Notes: a model not told the origin generated them from the sequence alone. DNA of 64,000 bases from Paenalicyclobacillus macrosporangiidus (GCF_900116805.1 NZ_FPBV01000001.1:124001-188000), one strand, 5' to 3'; counted from the first letter of the stretch, positions 1-9,347 are shown. Numbers and translations: made by a program.

Positions 1-224
1 ATCTGCCGCAGAACCTCTACAGCCCGATTTCCACCATGGCCGCCGTGATTGCGGACCAACTCGACAGCGCGATGACCGACGCGTCCCACATGGCGGTTCA
101 CGCCCTGTCCGAACTCGCCCTGGTCCTGCTGGTCCTGACGTTGCTGACCAACCTCGTCGCACGCCTGTTGGTGAATCGCTCCCGCGGGACACGGCGGGCC
201 GGCATGGGGGTGAAGGCGGGATGA
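1..224 (+). CDS. pstC: Phosphate ABC transporter permease PstC, C-terminal end (partial)
   Basis: The gene enters from before the window; the first whole codon is at position 3 and 73 residues remain. The visible part holds a periplasm-facing stretch (LPQNLYSPIST), then one long hydrophobic segment (ALVLLVLTLLTNLVARLLV) and a basic tail, which is how PstC proteins of the high-affinity phosphate importer end. The stop codon overlaps the pstA start (ATGA at 221-224), so the two permeases are translationally coupled. The assignment rests mainly on this coupling to a clear pstA. Confidence 0.85.
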   Translation, partial: LPQNLYSPISTMAAVIADQLDSAMTDASHMAVHALSELALVLLVLTLLTNLVARLLVNRSRGTRRAGMGVKAG

Positions 225-1069
225 CTATCCGCAGCCAAATGCGCAAGTGGAAGTCGAACCTCGGATGGGGGGTTGCCTGGTTCGGCACCGCACTCGTCCT
301 GTTCGGGCTGTTTCACCTGCTCTGGACCGTGCTCTCCAAAGGCATCACATCGTTCCGATGGGACATGTTGACCACCGTGACGCACGGCGTTGCGGGGGGC
401 CTGCAGAACGCCATCCTGGGCACCTTTGAACTGATCCTCATTTCGACCGTCATCGCGGCACCGCTCGGAATCCTCGGGGGCGTGTACGTCTCGGAGTTTG
501 CGCACACTAAGGTCGCCAGCGTGATTCGGTTCTTGACCGAGGTGCTCTCCGGGGTGCCCTCCATCGTGATAGGCTACTTCGGATACCTGCTGATGGTGCT
601 GAACTGGGGTTGGGGATTCTCCGCCTTGGCGGGCGGCATTGCGCTGACCATCATCATGCTGCCTTATATCCTGCGGACCACGGAATCCAGTCTGCAACAG
701 GTTCCGCTGGCTCAGCGAGAAGGGGCGTGGGCGCTCGGGATGACTCGGTTCCAGGCCATCTCCCGGGTGGTTTGGAGACCGGCAGCCGGCGGGATTGCCA
801 CCGGCGTATTGATGGCCGTGGCCATCGGCATGGGGGAAACGGCACCGTTGCTGTACACGGCCGGATGGTCCTCCCTGAACCCCACGTGGCATCTGACCGG
901 GCACCAGGTCGGGTACTTGACCTACGTGGTGTGGACGTATATCGAACAGCCGTATCCCGAGGCGCATGCGCTCGCCTACAGCGCCGCGTTCCTCCTGTTG
1001 GTGATCATTCTCGTCATTCACCTGGTGGTGCGGATCCTGGTGAAACGCGCCACAGTGGCGGCAAAATAA
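221..1069 (+). CDS. pstA: Phosphate ABC transporter permease PstA
   Basis: A 282-residue inner-membrane permease of the PstSCAB phosphate importer. It has about six hydrophobic segments, a TLTTV..TFELILISTVIAAP-type early helix, and the cytoplasmic coupling loop of ABC importers (EGAWALGMTRFQAISRVVWR) that docks on the ATPase. Length is normal for PstA (about 280-300). The start overlaps the pstC stop. The usual next gene, pstB, is absent: a hairpin and then leftward genes follow, so the ATPase must be encoded elsewhere, or upstream. Confidence 0.93.
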   Translation: MTIRSQMRKWKSNLGWGVAWFGTALVLFGLFHLLWTVLSKGITSFRWDMLTTVTHGVAGGLQNAILGTFELILISTVIAAPLGILGGVYVSEFAHTKVASVIRFLTEVLSGVPSIVIGYFGYLLMVLNWGWGFSALAGGIALTIIMLPYILRTTESSLQQVPLAQREGAWALGMTRFQAISRVVWRPAAGGIATGVLMAVAIGMGETAPLLYTAGWSSLNPTWHLTGHQVGYLTYVVWTYIEQPYPEAHALAYSAAFLLLVIILVIHLVVRILVKRATVAAK

Positions 1070-1070
1070 C

Positions 1071-1095
1071 CAGGCGACGTCTCCGGCGTCGCCTG
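1071..1095 (+). terminator. Hairpin after pstA
   Basis: A 9-bp perfect stem (CAGGCGACG / CGTCGCCTG) with a 7-nt loop begins one base after the pstA stop. There is no T-tract behind it, so it could be a weak terminator or an mRNA 3' end stabiliser rather than a strong intrinsic terminator. Confidence 0.55.
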
Positions 1096-1194
1096 TCCGC
1101 GCGCTTCGTGCATCCCGGCCGCGCAGCCGGCACGACACGGTGGATCCGCCGTGCGCAGACACGGTCGGGACGCCGTGCCCCGGTGCGCGGTCGT

Positions 1195-1851
1195 TCACCA
1201 AGGTCTCATCGCGCTGTACGCCTCTTCGATTCGCCGCCAGTCGGCGGGCGTGTCCGCGTCCAGTGCCCACAAGGGATTCTCGGCGTCGACCCAGTGAACG
1301 CGTGCCGGATGGCGCTGAAGGACGCCGCGGGCGCCCTGGTCGCCCTCGATCTGCATCAGTTCCTGGAACAGGTCGGCCGGAAACAGCACCGGATGGCCCG
1401 GCGTGCCGTCATAGCGAGGGCGGACAATCGGCAAGGGAAGGGATCCAGCCGACCACGCCGCCCAAAACGCTTCCGCCAGTGCCCGCACGAGGGACGGGGG
1501 GAGGAGCGGTTGATCGCCCAACAGGATCATGGCGGCCTCCGTCCCAGCGGGCAGCGCGGTGACGCCCAGGCGCAGCGAGGACGCCATCCCGCACAGGTAG
1601 TCGGGGTTGTGCACAACAGACACCGGCAAACCGCTCAGGGCGCTGCTGACCTCTGCGTGCTGGCTGCCGGTCACCACCACGACCGGCGACACTCCGCCCT
1701 GCACGGCGGTCTGCGCTGCGATTCGCACCAGCGGCCGGCCGCCCAAGCGCAGCAACTGCTTGGGTTGTCCCATGCGTGAGGATGCCCCGGCTGCCAGCAC
1801 GATGCCGGCGATGGGGGGCATGAAGGGATTTTTGCCACCCATGCTCTTCAT
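1195..1851 (-). CDS. MocA/MobA-like nucleotidyltransferase, probable molybdopterin cytidylyltransferase
   Basis: A 218-residue NTP-transferase-fold protein. The N-terminal nucleotide-binding signature [16 protein letters not shown] and the later GDQPLL motif match the MocA/MobA superfamily; the LAAG..RMG..K..L form is nearer to MocA (molybdenum cofactor cytidylyltransferase, makes MCD for xanthine oxidase-type enzymes) than to MobA. The chosen ATG at 1851 overlaps the moaA stop (ATGA), giving coupled translation; an alternative ATG lies at 1821. Sitting beside an MCD-type molybdenum hydroxylase, a role in making its cytosine dinucleotide cofactor is the natural inference. Confidence 0.8.
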
Positions 1852-2921
1852 CCCCCGATGAAAGACATTTCGACCTTCGGCCGTTTGGGCGTCGCCTGGC
1901 TGCGGAGTTCCGAATACCGGTCGTCGCGCCGGCGCCACAGGCCGGTGATGGCGTCGAACAGCTCGTCGTCCGTCGCCCCGCTGCGAAGCAGGGCTCGGAG
2001 GTCATGTCCCCGCCCCGCGAACAGGCAGGTGAAAAGCCGTCCGTCCGCCGACAGGCGGGCACGGTTGCACGTCCCGCAGAACGCCTGCGTGACCGACGCA
2101 ATCACGCCGATCTCCCCCTGCCCGTCCTGGTACCGAAAGCGCGTGGCGACTTCACCCGGATGCTCCGGAGGAACCGGTTCGATGGGCCACTCGGCGTGAA
2201 TACGGCGGAGGATTTCGGCGGCCGGCACCACGTCGTCCATCCGCCATCCGTTGCTGTTGCCCACGTCCATATACTCGATGAAGCGCAACACGTGTCCCGT
2301 GCCGCGAAAGTGACGGGCCATCTCCACCACGTCGTCCTCGTTGACGCCCCGCTTGACGACCATGTTCACTTTCACCGGCGCGAGTCCCGCCCCCGCGGCG
2401 GCCTCGATGGCGTCGAGCACCTTGCGCACGGGAAAATGCACGTCATTGAGTGCCATGAATACCTCGTCGCGCAGCGAGTCGAGGCTCACCGTAATGCGGC
2501 GCAGACCTGCCTCCTTGAGCGCAACCGCTTTCTTCGGGGTGAGTAACGATCCGTTGGTCGTCAACGCCAGGTCCTCGACGCCCTCAATGGCGGCGAGCAT
2601 GGCGATGAGGCGCTCGATGTCGCGGCGCAACAGGGGTTCACCCCCGGTCAGCCTGAGTTTTCGCACACCGGCGCGGACGAACACCCGCGCCAGGCGTGCG
2701 ATCTCTTCAAAGGTCAACAACTGCTCGTGCGGCAAAAAGGCGAAATTCGGACCGAACACCTCTTTGGGCATGCAGTAGGTGCAGCGGAAATTGCAGCGGT
2801 CGGTCACCGAAATGCGCAGGTCACGAAGCGGCCTTCGCAGTTGGTCTTGGACGACGGCGCTCGCCGCGCTCTGCGGGGCGCCGGGGACTGCCGCATGGGT
2901 TCCGGAGCGGTTCTCGTCCAT
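1848..2921 (-). CDS. moaA: GTP 3',8-cyclase MoaA
   Basis: A 357-residue radical SAM enzyme for the first step of molybdopterin synthesis (GTP to 3',8-cyclo-7,8-dihydroGTP). The radical-SAM cluster cysteines are C43, C47 and C50 (CNFRCTYC); the C-terminal auxiliary cluster cysteines are C282, C285 and C299 ([10 protein letters not shown]...FTC), and the protein ends in the conserved GG needed for activity. The ATG at 2921 has GGAGGG at good distance; an ATG three codons upstream sits directly on the ribosome site and is less likely. It is cotranscribed with the mocA-like gene and divergent from the molybdenum hydroxylase operon. Confidence 0.95.
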
Positions 2922-3271
2922 CTTCTTCATCCCTCCGGTCGGTGGACACTGGGTGAGCGGAGGCCGTTCATGCCGGCTTCTCCAGCGCGTCCTGCCTTCA
3001 GTATACCGCCTCGCAGCTCCCTGGGCCATCCTCGTCATATTTCGTGACGACAACCATAGGTTAGACATCGGGAAGGGCCGGACATTTCCATTTTTCAACC
3101 GATTGTGTTACTCTGAATGTACGAAATCTTCTTGTCCACGTCGATGGCGCCTGCGTGCCAGGGGGAGGGGTGCGGCCGAGGATTGAGGAAGCGATTTCAA
3201 AGAATACCGGTGGGCCGCGAGCCGCGCGGCGGCTCGCAGACATGGGAAGCGCACGCTCTGGAGGTGGATGG
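2922..3271. other. Divergent intergenic region between moaA and the cox-like operon
   Basis: About 350 bases with no convincing gene. An A/T-richer patch at about 3035-3130 is the likely site of both promoters, but I could not fix a good -35/-10 pair for either strand; TTTCCA and TACTCT spaced 18 bp (about 3086-3115) is a weak rightward candidate. I looked for a Moco-type riboswitch upstream of moaA and saw no recognisable core. Confidence 0.4.
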
Positions 3272-3799
3272 ATGGTGAAACACAGCAAAGTGACGGTGAC
3301 CCTCACGGTCAACGGTGTCCAGCGCACGGCGGAGGTGGAGCCGAGGACCCTGTTGGTGCATTTTCTGCGTGACGAGCTCGGCCTGACGGGTACGCACATC
3401 GGCTGCGATACCAGCCAGTGCGGAGCGTGCACCGTGTTGTTGAATGGCGATGCGGTCAAGTCGTGCACCGTCCTGGCGGTGCAGGCGGACGGCGCCGAGG
3501 TGACCACCGTGGAGGGGCTCGGCACGCTGGAGGCATTGCACCCCGTGCAGGCTGGGTTCTGGGAGAAGCATGGCCTGCAGTGCGGCTTCTGCACTCCGGG
3601 TGTCATGATGGCCGCGGTAGCGCTGCTGAAGCAGAACCCCAACCCCACCGAGGAGGAGATCCGGGAAGGTTTGGAAGGGGTCCTGTGCCGGTGCACGGGC
3701 TATCAGAACATCGTCCGCGCGGTGCAGTACGCGGCACAACAGCTGGCGTCCGAAGGAGAGCCGGGCGAACAGGTGGCCGCCACGGGCGGCGGCGCGTGA
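3272..3799 (+). CDS. Molybdenum hydroxylase [2Fe-2S] small subunit (CoxS-like)
   Basis: A 175-residue iron-sulfur subunit that passes electrons from the molybdenum site to FAD. The plant-ferredoxin-type cluster is bound by C45, C50, C53 and C65 (CDTSQCGAC...C) and the second cluster by C104, C107, C139 and C141 (CGFC...CRC). ATG 3272 is preceded by GGAGG at 3260-3264; open frame further upstream has no family resemblance. It is first in an S-L-M operon, the order usual for form II cox-like clusters. Confidence 0.93.
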   Translation: MVKHSKVTVTLTVNGVQRTAEVEPRTLLVHFLRDELGLTGTHIGCDTSQCGACTVLLNGDAVKSCTVLAVQADGAEVTTVEGLGTLEALHPVQAGFWEKHGLQCGFCTPGVMMAAVALLKQNPNPTEEEIREGLEGVLCRCTGYQNIVRAVQYAAQQLASEGEPGEQVAATGGGA

Positions 3800-3811
3800 G
3801 GAGGGAAGACG

Positions 3812-6160
3812 ATGGCGAGTGTGTTTGGAGCGGCGGTCAAACGGCGGGAGGACGCGCGCCTCATCACCGGGCGCGGCCGTTACACGGACGACGTGCAGCT
3901 GCCGGGGATGCTGTACGCGAGCATCCTGCGCAGTCCGCACGCGCATGCGCGCATCAAGCGGATCGACGTCAGCGCCGCGAGAGCGGCCAGCGGCGTGGTG
4001 GCGGTATTCACCGGCCAGGACCTCGCCGGGAAGATGGGCCTGATCCCGACGGCGTGGCTGCCTCCGGATTCCGGCATTCGCACGACGGCCCACCCGGCCC
4101 TCGCGGTGGACAAGGTCCGCTACGTGGGCGACGGCGTGGCGATGGTGGTGGCCGAGGACCGATACGCGGCGCGGGACGCGATCGATCTCATCCGCGTCGA
4201 GTACGAGGTCCTGCCAGCGGTCGTCGACCAGGAGCAGGCCCTGGAGGACGGGGCGCCGCTGGTGCATGACGACGCGCCGGGGAACCTCGCGTTCCACTGG
4301 AAGGCGGGCAATGCGACGGACGAGGTGTTCACCCAGGCTGAGGTCGTCGTCCGGCAGCGGTTCCGCCAGCAGCGCCTGATCCCGAACCCGATGGAGCCGC
4401 GCAGCGCCGTGGCCGACTACAACGCCTCGACGGGCGAGCTGACGATGTGGCTGACCTCGCAGAACCCGCACATCCATCGCCTGTTGCTCTCCGGCATTCT
4501 CGGCATCCCGGAGCACAAGCTGCGCGTGGTTGCGGTGGACGTCGGCGGCGGGTTCGGCGCCAAGATCGCCTGTTACCCGGACGAAGCGCTGGTCGGCTTC
4601 GCGTCTCTGCAGCTCGGGCGCCCGGTCAAATGGACGGAGGACCGGCGGGAGAACTTCATGGCCACCACCCACGGGCGGGACATGGTGCTCGATGTGGAGC
4701 TGGCCGGGACGCGAGACGGCACGTTGACCGCCATCCGCGTGCGCAACGTCGCCAACATGGGGGCGTACCTGTCGACGGCGGCGCCCGGCGTTCCGACCAT
4801 CCTGTTCGGGCTCATCGTCCCCGGGCCGTACCGCATCCCGTACGCGGGCGTGGACGTGCGCGGCGTGTTCACCAACACCACCCCGACGGACGCCTACCGC
4901 GGGGCGGGGCGTCCGGAGGCCACCTATCTCCTGGAGCGGATGGTGGACCTGTTCGCTCGCGAGATCGGCATGGATCCGGTGGAGGTCCGGCGGCAAAACC
5001 TCATCCGGGCCGATGAGTTCCCGTACAACACCGCGATGGGCCTGCAGTACGACAGCGGCGATTACGAGCAAGCGCTGGACAAGGCGCTGGCCATGCTCGG
5101 ATACGAAGAATTCCGGGAACAGCAGGAGAAGCTGCGCCAGCAAGGCCGGTATCTCGGCGTCGGCGTGACGACCTACGTCGAGATTTGCGGCCTCGGGCCT
5201 TCGCAGGTGGCGGGCGCCGTGGGGTTCCAAGGGGGCCTGTGGGAGAGCGCCACGGTGCGCGTCCATCCGAGCGGCAAGGTGACCGCCTTCACGGGCACGT
5301 CCCCGCACGGGCAGGGCGAGGAGACGACGTTTGCCCAGATTGTCTCCGCCAAACTCGGGGTGCCGGTCGAGGACGTCGAGGTGGTCCACGGCGACACGAA
5401 CCGCATCGCGATGGGGTGGGGGACGTACGGATCGCGCACCACGCCGGTCGGCGGCAGCGCGTTGGCGGTTGCGGCGGACCGCGTCATTGAAAAGGCGAAG
5501 AAGATTGCGGCGCACATGCTGGAGGTGGCGGAGGAAGACGTGTCCTTCGCGGACGGGGTGTTCTCCGTCCAGGGGGCGCCCAGCCGCCAGGTGACCTTCC
5601 AGGAGGTGGCGCTGCAGGCGTATTTGGCTTGGAACCTGCCCGCCGGGGTGGAGCCCGCCCTGGAGGGCAGCGCGTTCTACGACCCGACCAACTTTGTCTA
5701 TCCCTTCGGCACGCACATCTGCGTCGTGGAGGTGCTGCCGGACACGGGAGAGGTGAAGATCCTGCGCTACGTGGCGGTGGACGACCCAGGCCCGGTGATC
5801 AATCCGATGATTGCGGAGGGGCAAGTCCACGGGGGCATCGTTCAGGGCATCGGGCAGGCGCTGTGGGAAGGCGCGCTGTACGACGAGCAGGGCCAACTGG
5901 TCTCCGGAACCTTCATGGACTACGCGATGCCCAAGGCGCGCTTTTTCCCGACGTTCGAGACGGCGTTCACCGAGACACCCTCACCGCACACCCCGCTGGG
6001 CGTCAAGGGCATCGGGGAGACGGGGACGATTGCCGCGACGCCGACGGTGGTCAACGCCGTCCTGGACGCGTTGGCGCCGTTCGGGGTGCGCGACATCGAC
6101 ATGCCGCTGACGCCGGAGCGCGTGTGGCGGGCGATTCGGAACGGGAGGGATGGGGCGTGA
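3812..6160 (+). CDS. Molybdenum hydroxylase large subunit, form II CoxL-like (substrate unknown)
   Basis: A 782-residue molybdopterin-binding catalytic subunit of the xanthine oxidase family. The active-site loop is AYRGAGR (residues 361-367), the form II type; genuine CO dehydrogenases carry AYRCSFR, whose cysteine binds copper. The catalytic base is Glu736 in GVKGIGE. Glycine-rich cofactor contacts (DVGGGFGAK; SPHGQGEETTFAQI) are present. GAGGAGGG precedes ATG 3812. The enzyme probably hydroxylates an aldehyde, N-heterocycle or similar compound; a CO-oxidising role is not supported by the active-site loop. It is followed with a GTGA overlap by the FAD subunit. Confidence 0.92.
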   Translation: MASVFGAAVKRREDARLITGRGRYTDDVQLPGMLYASILRSPHAHARIKRIDVSAARAASGVVAVFTGQDLAGKMGLIPTAWLPPDSGIRTTAHPALAVDKVRYVGDGVAMVVAEDRYAARDAIDLIRVEYEVLPAVVDQEQALEDGAPLVHDDAPGNLAFHWKAGNATDEVFTQAEVVVRQRFRQQRLIPNPMEPRSAVADYNASTGELTMWLTSQNPHIHRLLLSGILGIPEHKLRVVAVDVGGGFGAKIACYPDEALVGFASLQLGRPVKWTEDRRENFMATTHGRDMVLDVELAGTRDGTLTAIRVRNVANMGAYLSTAAPGVPTILFGLIVPGPYRIPYAGVDVRGVFTNTTPTDAYRGAGRPEATYLLERMVDLFAREIGMDPVEVRRQNLIRADEFPYNTAMGLQYDSGDYEQALDKALAMLGYEEFREQQEKLRQQGRYLGVGVTTYVEICGLGPSQVAGAVGFQGGLWESATVRVHPSGKVTAFTGTSPHGQGEETTFAQIVSAKLGVPVEDVEVVHGDTNRIAMGWGTYGSRTTPVGGSALAVAADRVIEKAKKIAAHMLEVAEEDVSFADGVFSVQGAPSRQVTFQEVALQAYLAWNLPAGVEPALEGSAFYDPTNFVYPFGTHICVVEVLPDTGEVKILRYVAVDDPGPVINPMIAEGQVHGGIVQGIGQALWEGALYDEQGQLVSGTFMDYAMPKARFFPTFETAFTETPSPHTPLGVKGIGETGTIAATPTVVNAVLDALAPFGVRDIDMPLTPERVWRAIRNGRDGA

Positions 6161-7014
6161 TTCCGAGCGCATTCGCATATGAACGGGCGGAGTCGGTGGA
6201 ACAGGCGCTCGCGTTGCTGCAGGCCTCCGGCGGGGAGGCGAAGTGGCTGGCGGGCGGGCACAGCCTGCTGCCGTTGATGAAACTGCGCCTGAGCACGCCG
6301 CCCAAGCTGATAGACATCAGCCGCATCCCGGAGCTGCGCGGGGTGGCCCGCGTCGGCGACCGCTTGGTGATTGGGGCGTTGACGACGCACAGGGAGCTGG
6401 CCGCGCACCCGCTCATCCGGGAGCAACTGCCGGCGCTGGCGGACGCGGCGCGCCAGGTGGGCGATCTCCAGGTGCGCAACCGGGGCACCCTCGGCGGCAA
6501 CCTGGCTCACGCGGACACGGCGTCCGACCTTCCGGCGGTGGCGGTGTCGCTCGGGGCGGAGTTGCTGGTGGTGACACCGGACGGGGATGTGGTCCTCCCG
6601 GCGGAGGAGTTCTTCCTCGGACCTTTGGTAACGGCGATGCCGGAGAACGGGCTGTTGAAGGCGGTCTCCTTCCCGGTGCCGCCGGGGCACACCCGCGGGG
6701 TGTACGAGAAGTTCCCGCACCCGGCCTCCGGCTACGCGGTGGCGGGGGTGGCGGTCACCGCCGGGGTGAACGCGGACGGCGTCGTGGACTATATCCGTGT
6801 CGGCGTCACGGGTGCGGCGGACGCGGCGTACCGCGCGAAAGCGGTGGAGGACGCCTTGGCCGGGCGCGCTCCGACACAGGAGGCGCTGCGGGAGGCGGCT
6901 GCACGGGCCGCGGACGACGGGGTCATCGCCGGGGACGCGTTCGCGTCGGAGGAGTACCGGCGGCACCTGTGCACGGTGCTCGCCGAGCGCGCCCTGCGAC
7001 GGGCGCTGGCGTGA
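6157..7014 (+). CDS. Molybdenum hydroxylase FAD-binding medium subunit (CoxM-like)
   Basis: A 285-residue flavoprotein subunit that receives electrons from the small subunit. The two FAD pyrophosphate motifs are clear: AGGHS at 32-36 and TLGGNLAHAD at 111-120. The GTG at 6157 overlaps the large-subunit stop and has GGGAGGG upstream, so translation is coupled. The C-terminal CO_deh_flav_C-like region follows after residue about 170. Together with the two previous genes it makes a complete (LMS)2-type enzyme. Confidence 0.93.
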   Translation: MIPSAFAYERAESVEQALALLQASGGEAKWLAGGHSLLPLMKLRLSTPPKLIDISRIPELRGVARVGDRLVIGALTTHRELAAHPLIREQLPALADAARQVGDLQVRNRGTLGGNLAHADTASDLPAVAVSLGAELLVVTPDGDVVLPAEEFFLGPLVTAMPENGLLKAVSFPVPPGHTRGVYEKFPHPASGYAVAGVAVTAGVNADGVVDYIRVGVTGAADAAYRAKAVEDALAGRAPTQEALREAAARAADDGVIAGDAFASEEYRRHLCTVLAERALRRALA

Positions 7015-7073
7015 CCGCCGTCCGCCGGTTCGGCTTGTGCCGGCGTGCGGAGACGGCGGTGCGGGGGCAGGAG

Positions 7074-7099
7074 AGGGGGCGGCCGGGGGGCCGCCCCCT
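7074..7099 (+). terminator. Strong GC hairpin between coxM-like and coxD-like genes
   Basis: A perfect 11-bp stem (AGGGGGCGGCC / GGCCGCCCCCT) with a GGGG loop lies in the 133-base gap inside the operon. Only two T residues follow, so partial termination or RNA processing that lowers expression of the maturation genes relative to the structural genes is plausible (inference). Confidence 0.6.
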
Positions 7100-7147
7100 T
7101 CCGCCCTCCGTATCTTGACGAGGACGGCGGACAGACCGCGAAGAGGG

Positions 7148-8083
7148 GTGACGACGCTGAACAATCCGTTTGCCGATGTGGCGGCGGTCCAGGCCGCCCT
7201 TGCGGACCAGGGCTACGTGGCGGACCGGGCGCTGGCGACGGCGGTGTTCCTGACCATGGCGCTGGAGCGGCCGCTGTTTCTCGAAGGGGAGGCGGGGGTC
7301 GGCAAGACCGAACTGGCGAAGGCCTTGGCGAAAGCCGTCGGGCGGCCGCTTGTCCGCCTGCAGTGTTACGAAGGAATGGATCGGGAGCACGCCCTGTACG
7401 AATGGAACTACCCGCGCCAACTGCTGCACATCCGGATTCGCGAAGCCACCGGCCTGCAGGCAGACGGCGAACGGGCCGTCACCGGATTGGAGGAGGAGAT
7501 CTTCAGTCCGGCGTTCCTGCTTCGCCGCCCGCTCCTGCAGGCGGTCGATCCGGACGGCCCGGCGCCGGTCCTGCTGATTGACGAGGTGGACCGCAGCGAC
7601 GAGGAATTCGAAGCCTTCCTGCTGGAACTGTTGGGGGAGTTCCAGGTGACCATTCCCGAGCTGGGGACCATTCGCGCGGAGGAGATTCCGCTGGTCTTGC
7701 TCACCTCCAACCGGACCCGTGAGGTCCACGACGCGCTCAAGCGCCGTTGCCTGTACCACTGGGTGGAGTATCCGGACTTCGAGCGGGAATACACCATCCT
7801 CACCACCCGCGTGCCCGCGTTGGCGCGGGAGGTCGCGGAGGCCGTGTGCCGCTTCGTGCAGCGGCTGCGCCAGGAACCGTTGATGAAACGCCCCGGCGTG
7901 GCGGAGACCCTCCATTGGGGCGCGGCGCTGGCCGCGCTCTCCGCCACCGAACTGGATCCGGGCCGCGTGGAAGAGACCATCGGCTGCCTCATCAAGTACA
8001 AGGACGATCTCGATCTCCTCCTCACCCCGCAACAGGGCAGAAAACCGCTGGCGCGGCTGTTGGCGGAAGCGGGAGGGATCTGA
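7148..8083 (+). CDS. MoxR-family AAA+ ATPase (CoxD-like)
   Basis: A 311-residue AAA+ ATPase with Walker A GEAGVGKT (47-54), Walker B LLIDEVDR (D145, E146) and sensor region LLTSNRTREVHDALKRRC. In CO dehydrogenase systems CoxD acts with CoxE in maturing the metal-sulfur active site as a membrane-associated chaperone-like ATPase. Start is uncertain: GTG 7148 follows AAGAGGG closely, and a CTG at 7157 is better spaced. It is separated by one base from the next gene, so the two are cotranscribed. Confidence 0.9.
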   Translation: MTTLNNPFADVAAVQAALADQGYVADRALATAVFLTMALERPLFLEGEAGVGKTELAKALAKAVGRPLVRLQCYEGMDREHALYEWNYPRQLLHIRIREATGLQADGERAVTGLEEEIFSPAFLLRRPLLQAVDPDGPAPVLLIDEVDRSDEEFEAFLLELLGEFQVTIPELGTIRAEEIPLVLLTSNRTREVHDALKRRCLYHWVEYPDFEREYTILTTRVPALAREVAEAVCRFVQRLRQEPLMKRPGVAETLHWGAALAALSATELDPGRVEETIGCLIKYKDDLDLLLTPQQGRKPLARLLAEAGGI

Positions 8084-8084
8084 C

Positions 8085-9320
8085 GTGTCCCGCGAAGAAG
8101 GGCGGACCGGGGCCGGGTGGGCGAAATCTGGCCGCGACCTCGCGGCGGACGGGACGGCGGGGGAGGAGCGGCAGCCGTTCGTCTCCAACCTGCTCGCGTT
8201 TCTGCGCGGCCTGCGGCGCCTGGGGTTTTCCGTCGGCCCGGAAGAGGCCCGCCTGGTCCTGTCGGCCCTGGGGCGGCTGGGGGTGACCGACGCCCGGACG
8301 TGCCGCGACGCGGTGCAGGCGGTGGTGGTCAAGCATGCGCACGAGGTCCCGCTGTTTCGGGCCGCCTGGCAGGTGTTCTTCCAGAACGCCCGCGGCGTGC
8401 AGGACGCTTGGCTCGCGCTCAACACCCTCTCGGCCCAGGTGGCGCGCGGCTGGCAGGAGCGGCACCGCCATCTGCAGGTGATCTGGATGGGCCGTCATCC
8501 GGCGGCGGATGCGGACCACGCGGGCGCGGACGAGGCGGGGCCCCAGGTGTGGATCCGCACGGGGGCGAGTGCGCAAGAGCGGCTGCGGCGGCGGGACGCC
8601 GCCCGCATCACCCCGGCGGAGTGGGAACAAGTCAAGCGTTGGCGGGTGCGGGCAGCGCCCCTGTGGCGTCCGAGCCGGCGCCGGATGGCGGTGCGGCGGG
8701 GCGGGCCGTTGGACCTCGGGCGAACCATTCGGCGGGCGGCCGCAGAGACCGGCGGTGAGTGTATCGACTGGGTCTGCACCAAGGTGCGGAAGAAGCAGCG
8801 CCCAGTGGTGCTGCTGTGCGACGTCAGCGGATCGATGGACCCGTACAGCCGCATGGCGCTGCGTTTCGCGCACGCCCTGATGCAGGCCGGCGTGCGGGTC
8901 GACGTATACGTGTTCAGCACGCGCCTGACGCGGATCACGGACCGGTTGCGGCTGCGCGACGCGGATCGGGCGCTGCAGGAAGCGGTGTGGGCCGTCCCCG
9001 ACATGTCGGGCGGCACCCGGTTGGCGGAAGCATTGGCCTTGTTCCGGCAGCGGTACGCTGTGCGTGCGCTGCGCGGGGGCGCGGTCGTGGTGCTGTTGTC
9101 GGATGGACTCGACGCGGGGGAACCCGGAGTGCTGGAGGCAGAGGTCGTGCGGCTGCGCCGGCTGGCGCGGCGCTTGGTGTGGTGGAATCCTCTTCTCGGG
9201 GACTCGTCGTACCAGCCATTGGCGCGCGGTGCCGCGGTGTTGGCCCGGCACGCGGACGGGGTCCGGCCCGCCCACACCTGGGCAGGCCTCGAGGCGGCAT
9301 GGGCCGACTTGGTGAAATGA
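8085..9320 (+). CDS. VWA-domain protein (CoxE-like)
   Basis: A 411-residue protein whose C-terminal half is a von Willebrand A domain. The MIDAS metal site begins CDVSGSMD (D246, S248, S250). The N-terminal half is basic and matches the CoxE family, the partner of MoxR-type CoxD ATPases. GTG 8085 starts one base after the coxD-like stop, with GGGAGG at 8071-8076. Its presence beside a form II enzyme that lacks the copper-binding cysteine suggests CoxD/E act on sulfuration or cofactor loading rather than copper insertion here (inference). Confidence 0.88.
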   Translation: MSREEGRTGAGWAKSGRDLAADGTAGEERQPFVSNLLAFLRGLRRLGFSVGPEEARLVLSALGRLGVTDARTCRDAVQAVVVKHAHEVPLFRAAWQVFFQNARGVQDAWLALNTLSAQVARGWQERHRHLQVIWMGRHPAADADHAGADEAGPQVWIRTGASAQERLRRRDAARITPAEWEQVKRWRVRAAPLWRPSRRRMAVRRGGPLDLGRTIRRAAAETGGECIDWVCTKVRKKQRPVVLLCDVSGSMDPYSRMALRFAHALMQAGVRVDVYVFSTRLTRITDRLRLRDADRALQEAVWAVPDMSGGTRLAEALALFRQRYAVRALRGGAVVVLLSDGLDAGEPGVLEAEVVRLRRLARRLVWWNPLLGDSSYQPLARGAAVLARHADGVRPAHTWAGLEAAWADLVK

Positions 9321-9347
9321 CAGGCTGCGCAGCGCGCGGAGGGGGCG

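Noticed and set aside
2922-3271. Molybdenum cofactor (Moco) riboswitch upstream of moaA
   Set aside because: No recognisable conserved core or matching stems on either strand.
3197-5896. A 900-codon open frame antisense to the molybdenum hydroxylase
   Set aside because: It mirrors the codon structure of the sense genes in G+C-rich DNA, is full of Arg, His and Gln, and has no motif.
3812-6160. Annotation as aerobic carbon monoxide dehydrogenase
   Set aside because: The active-site loop is AYRGAGR, without the copper-binding cysteine of AYRCSFR, so CO oxidation is not supported.
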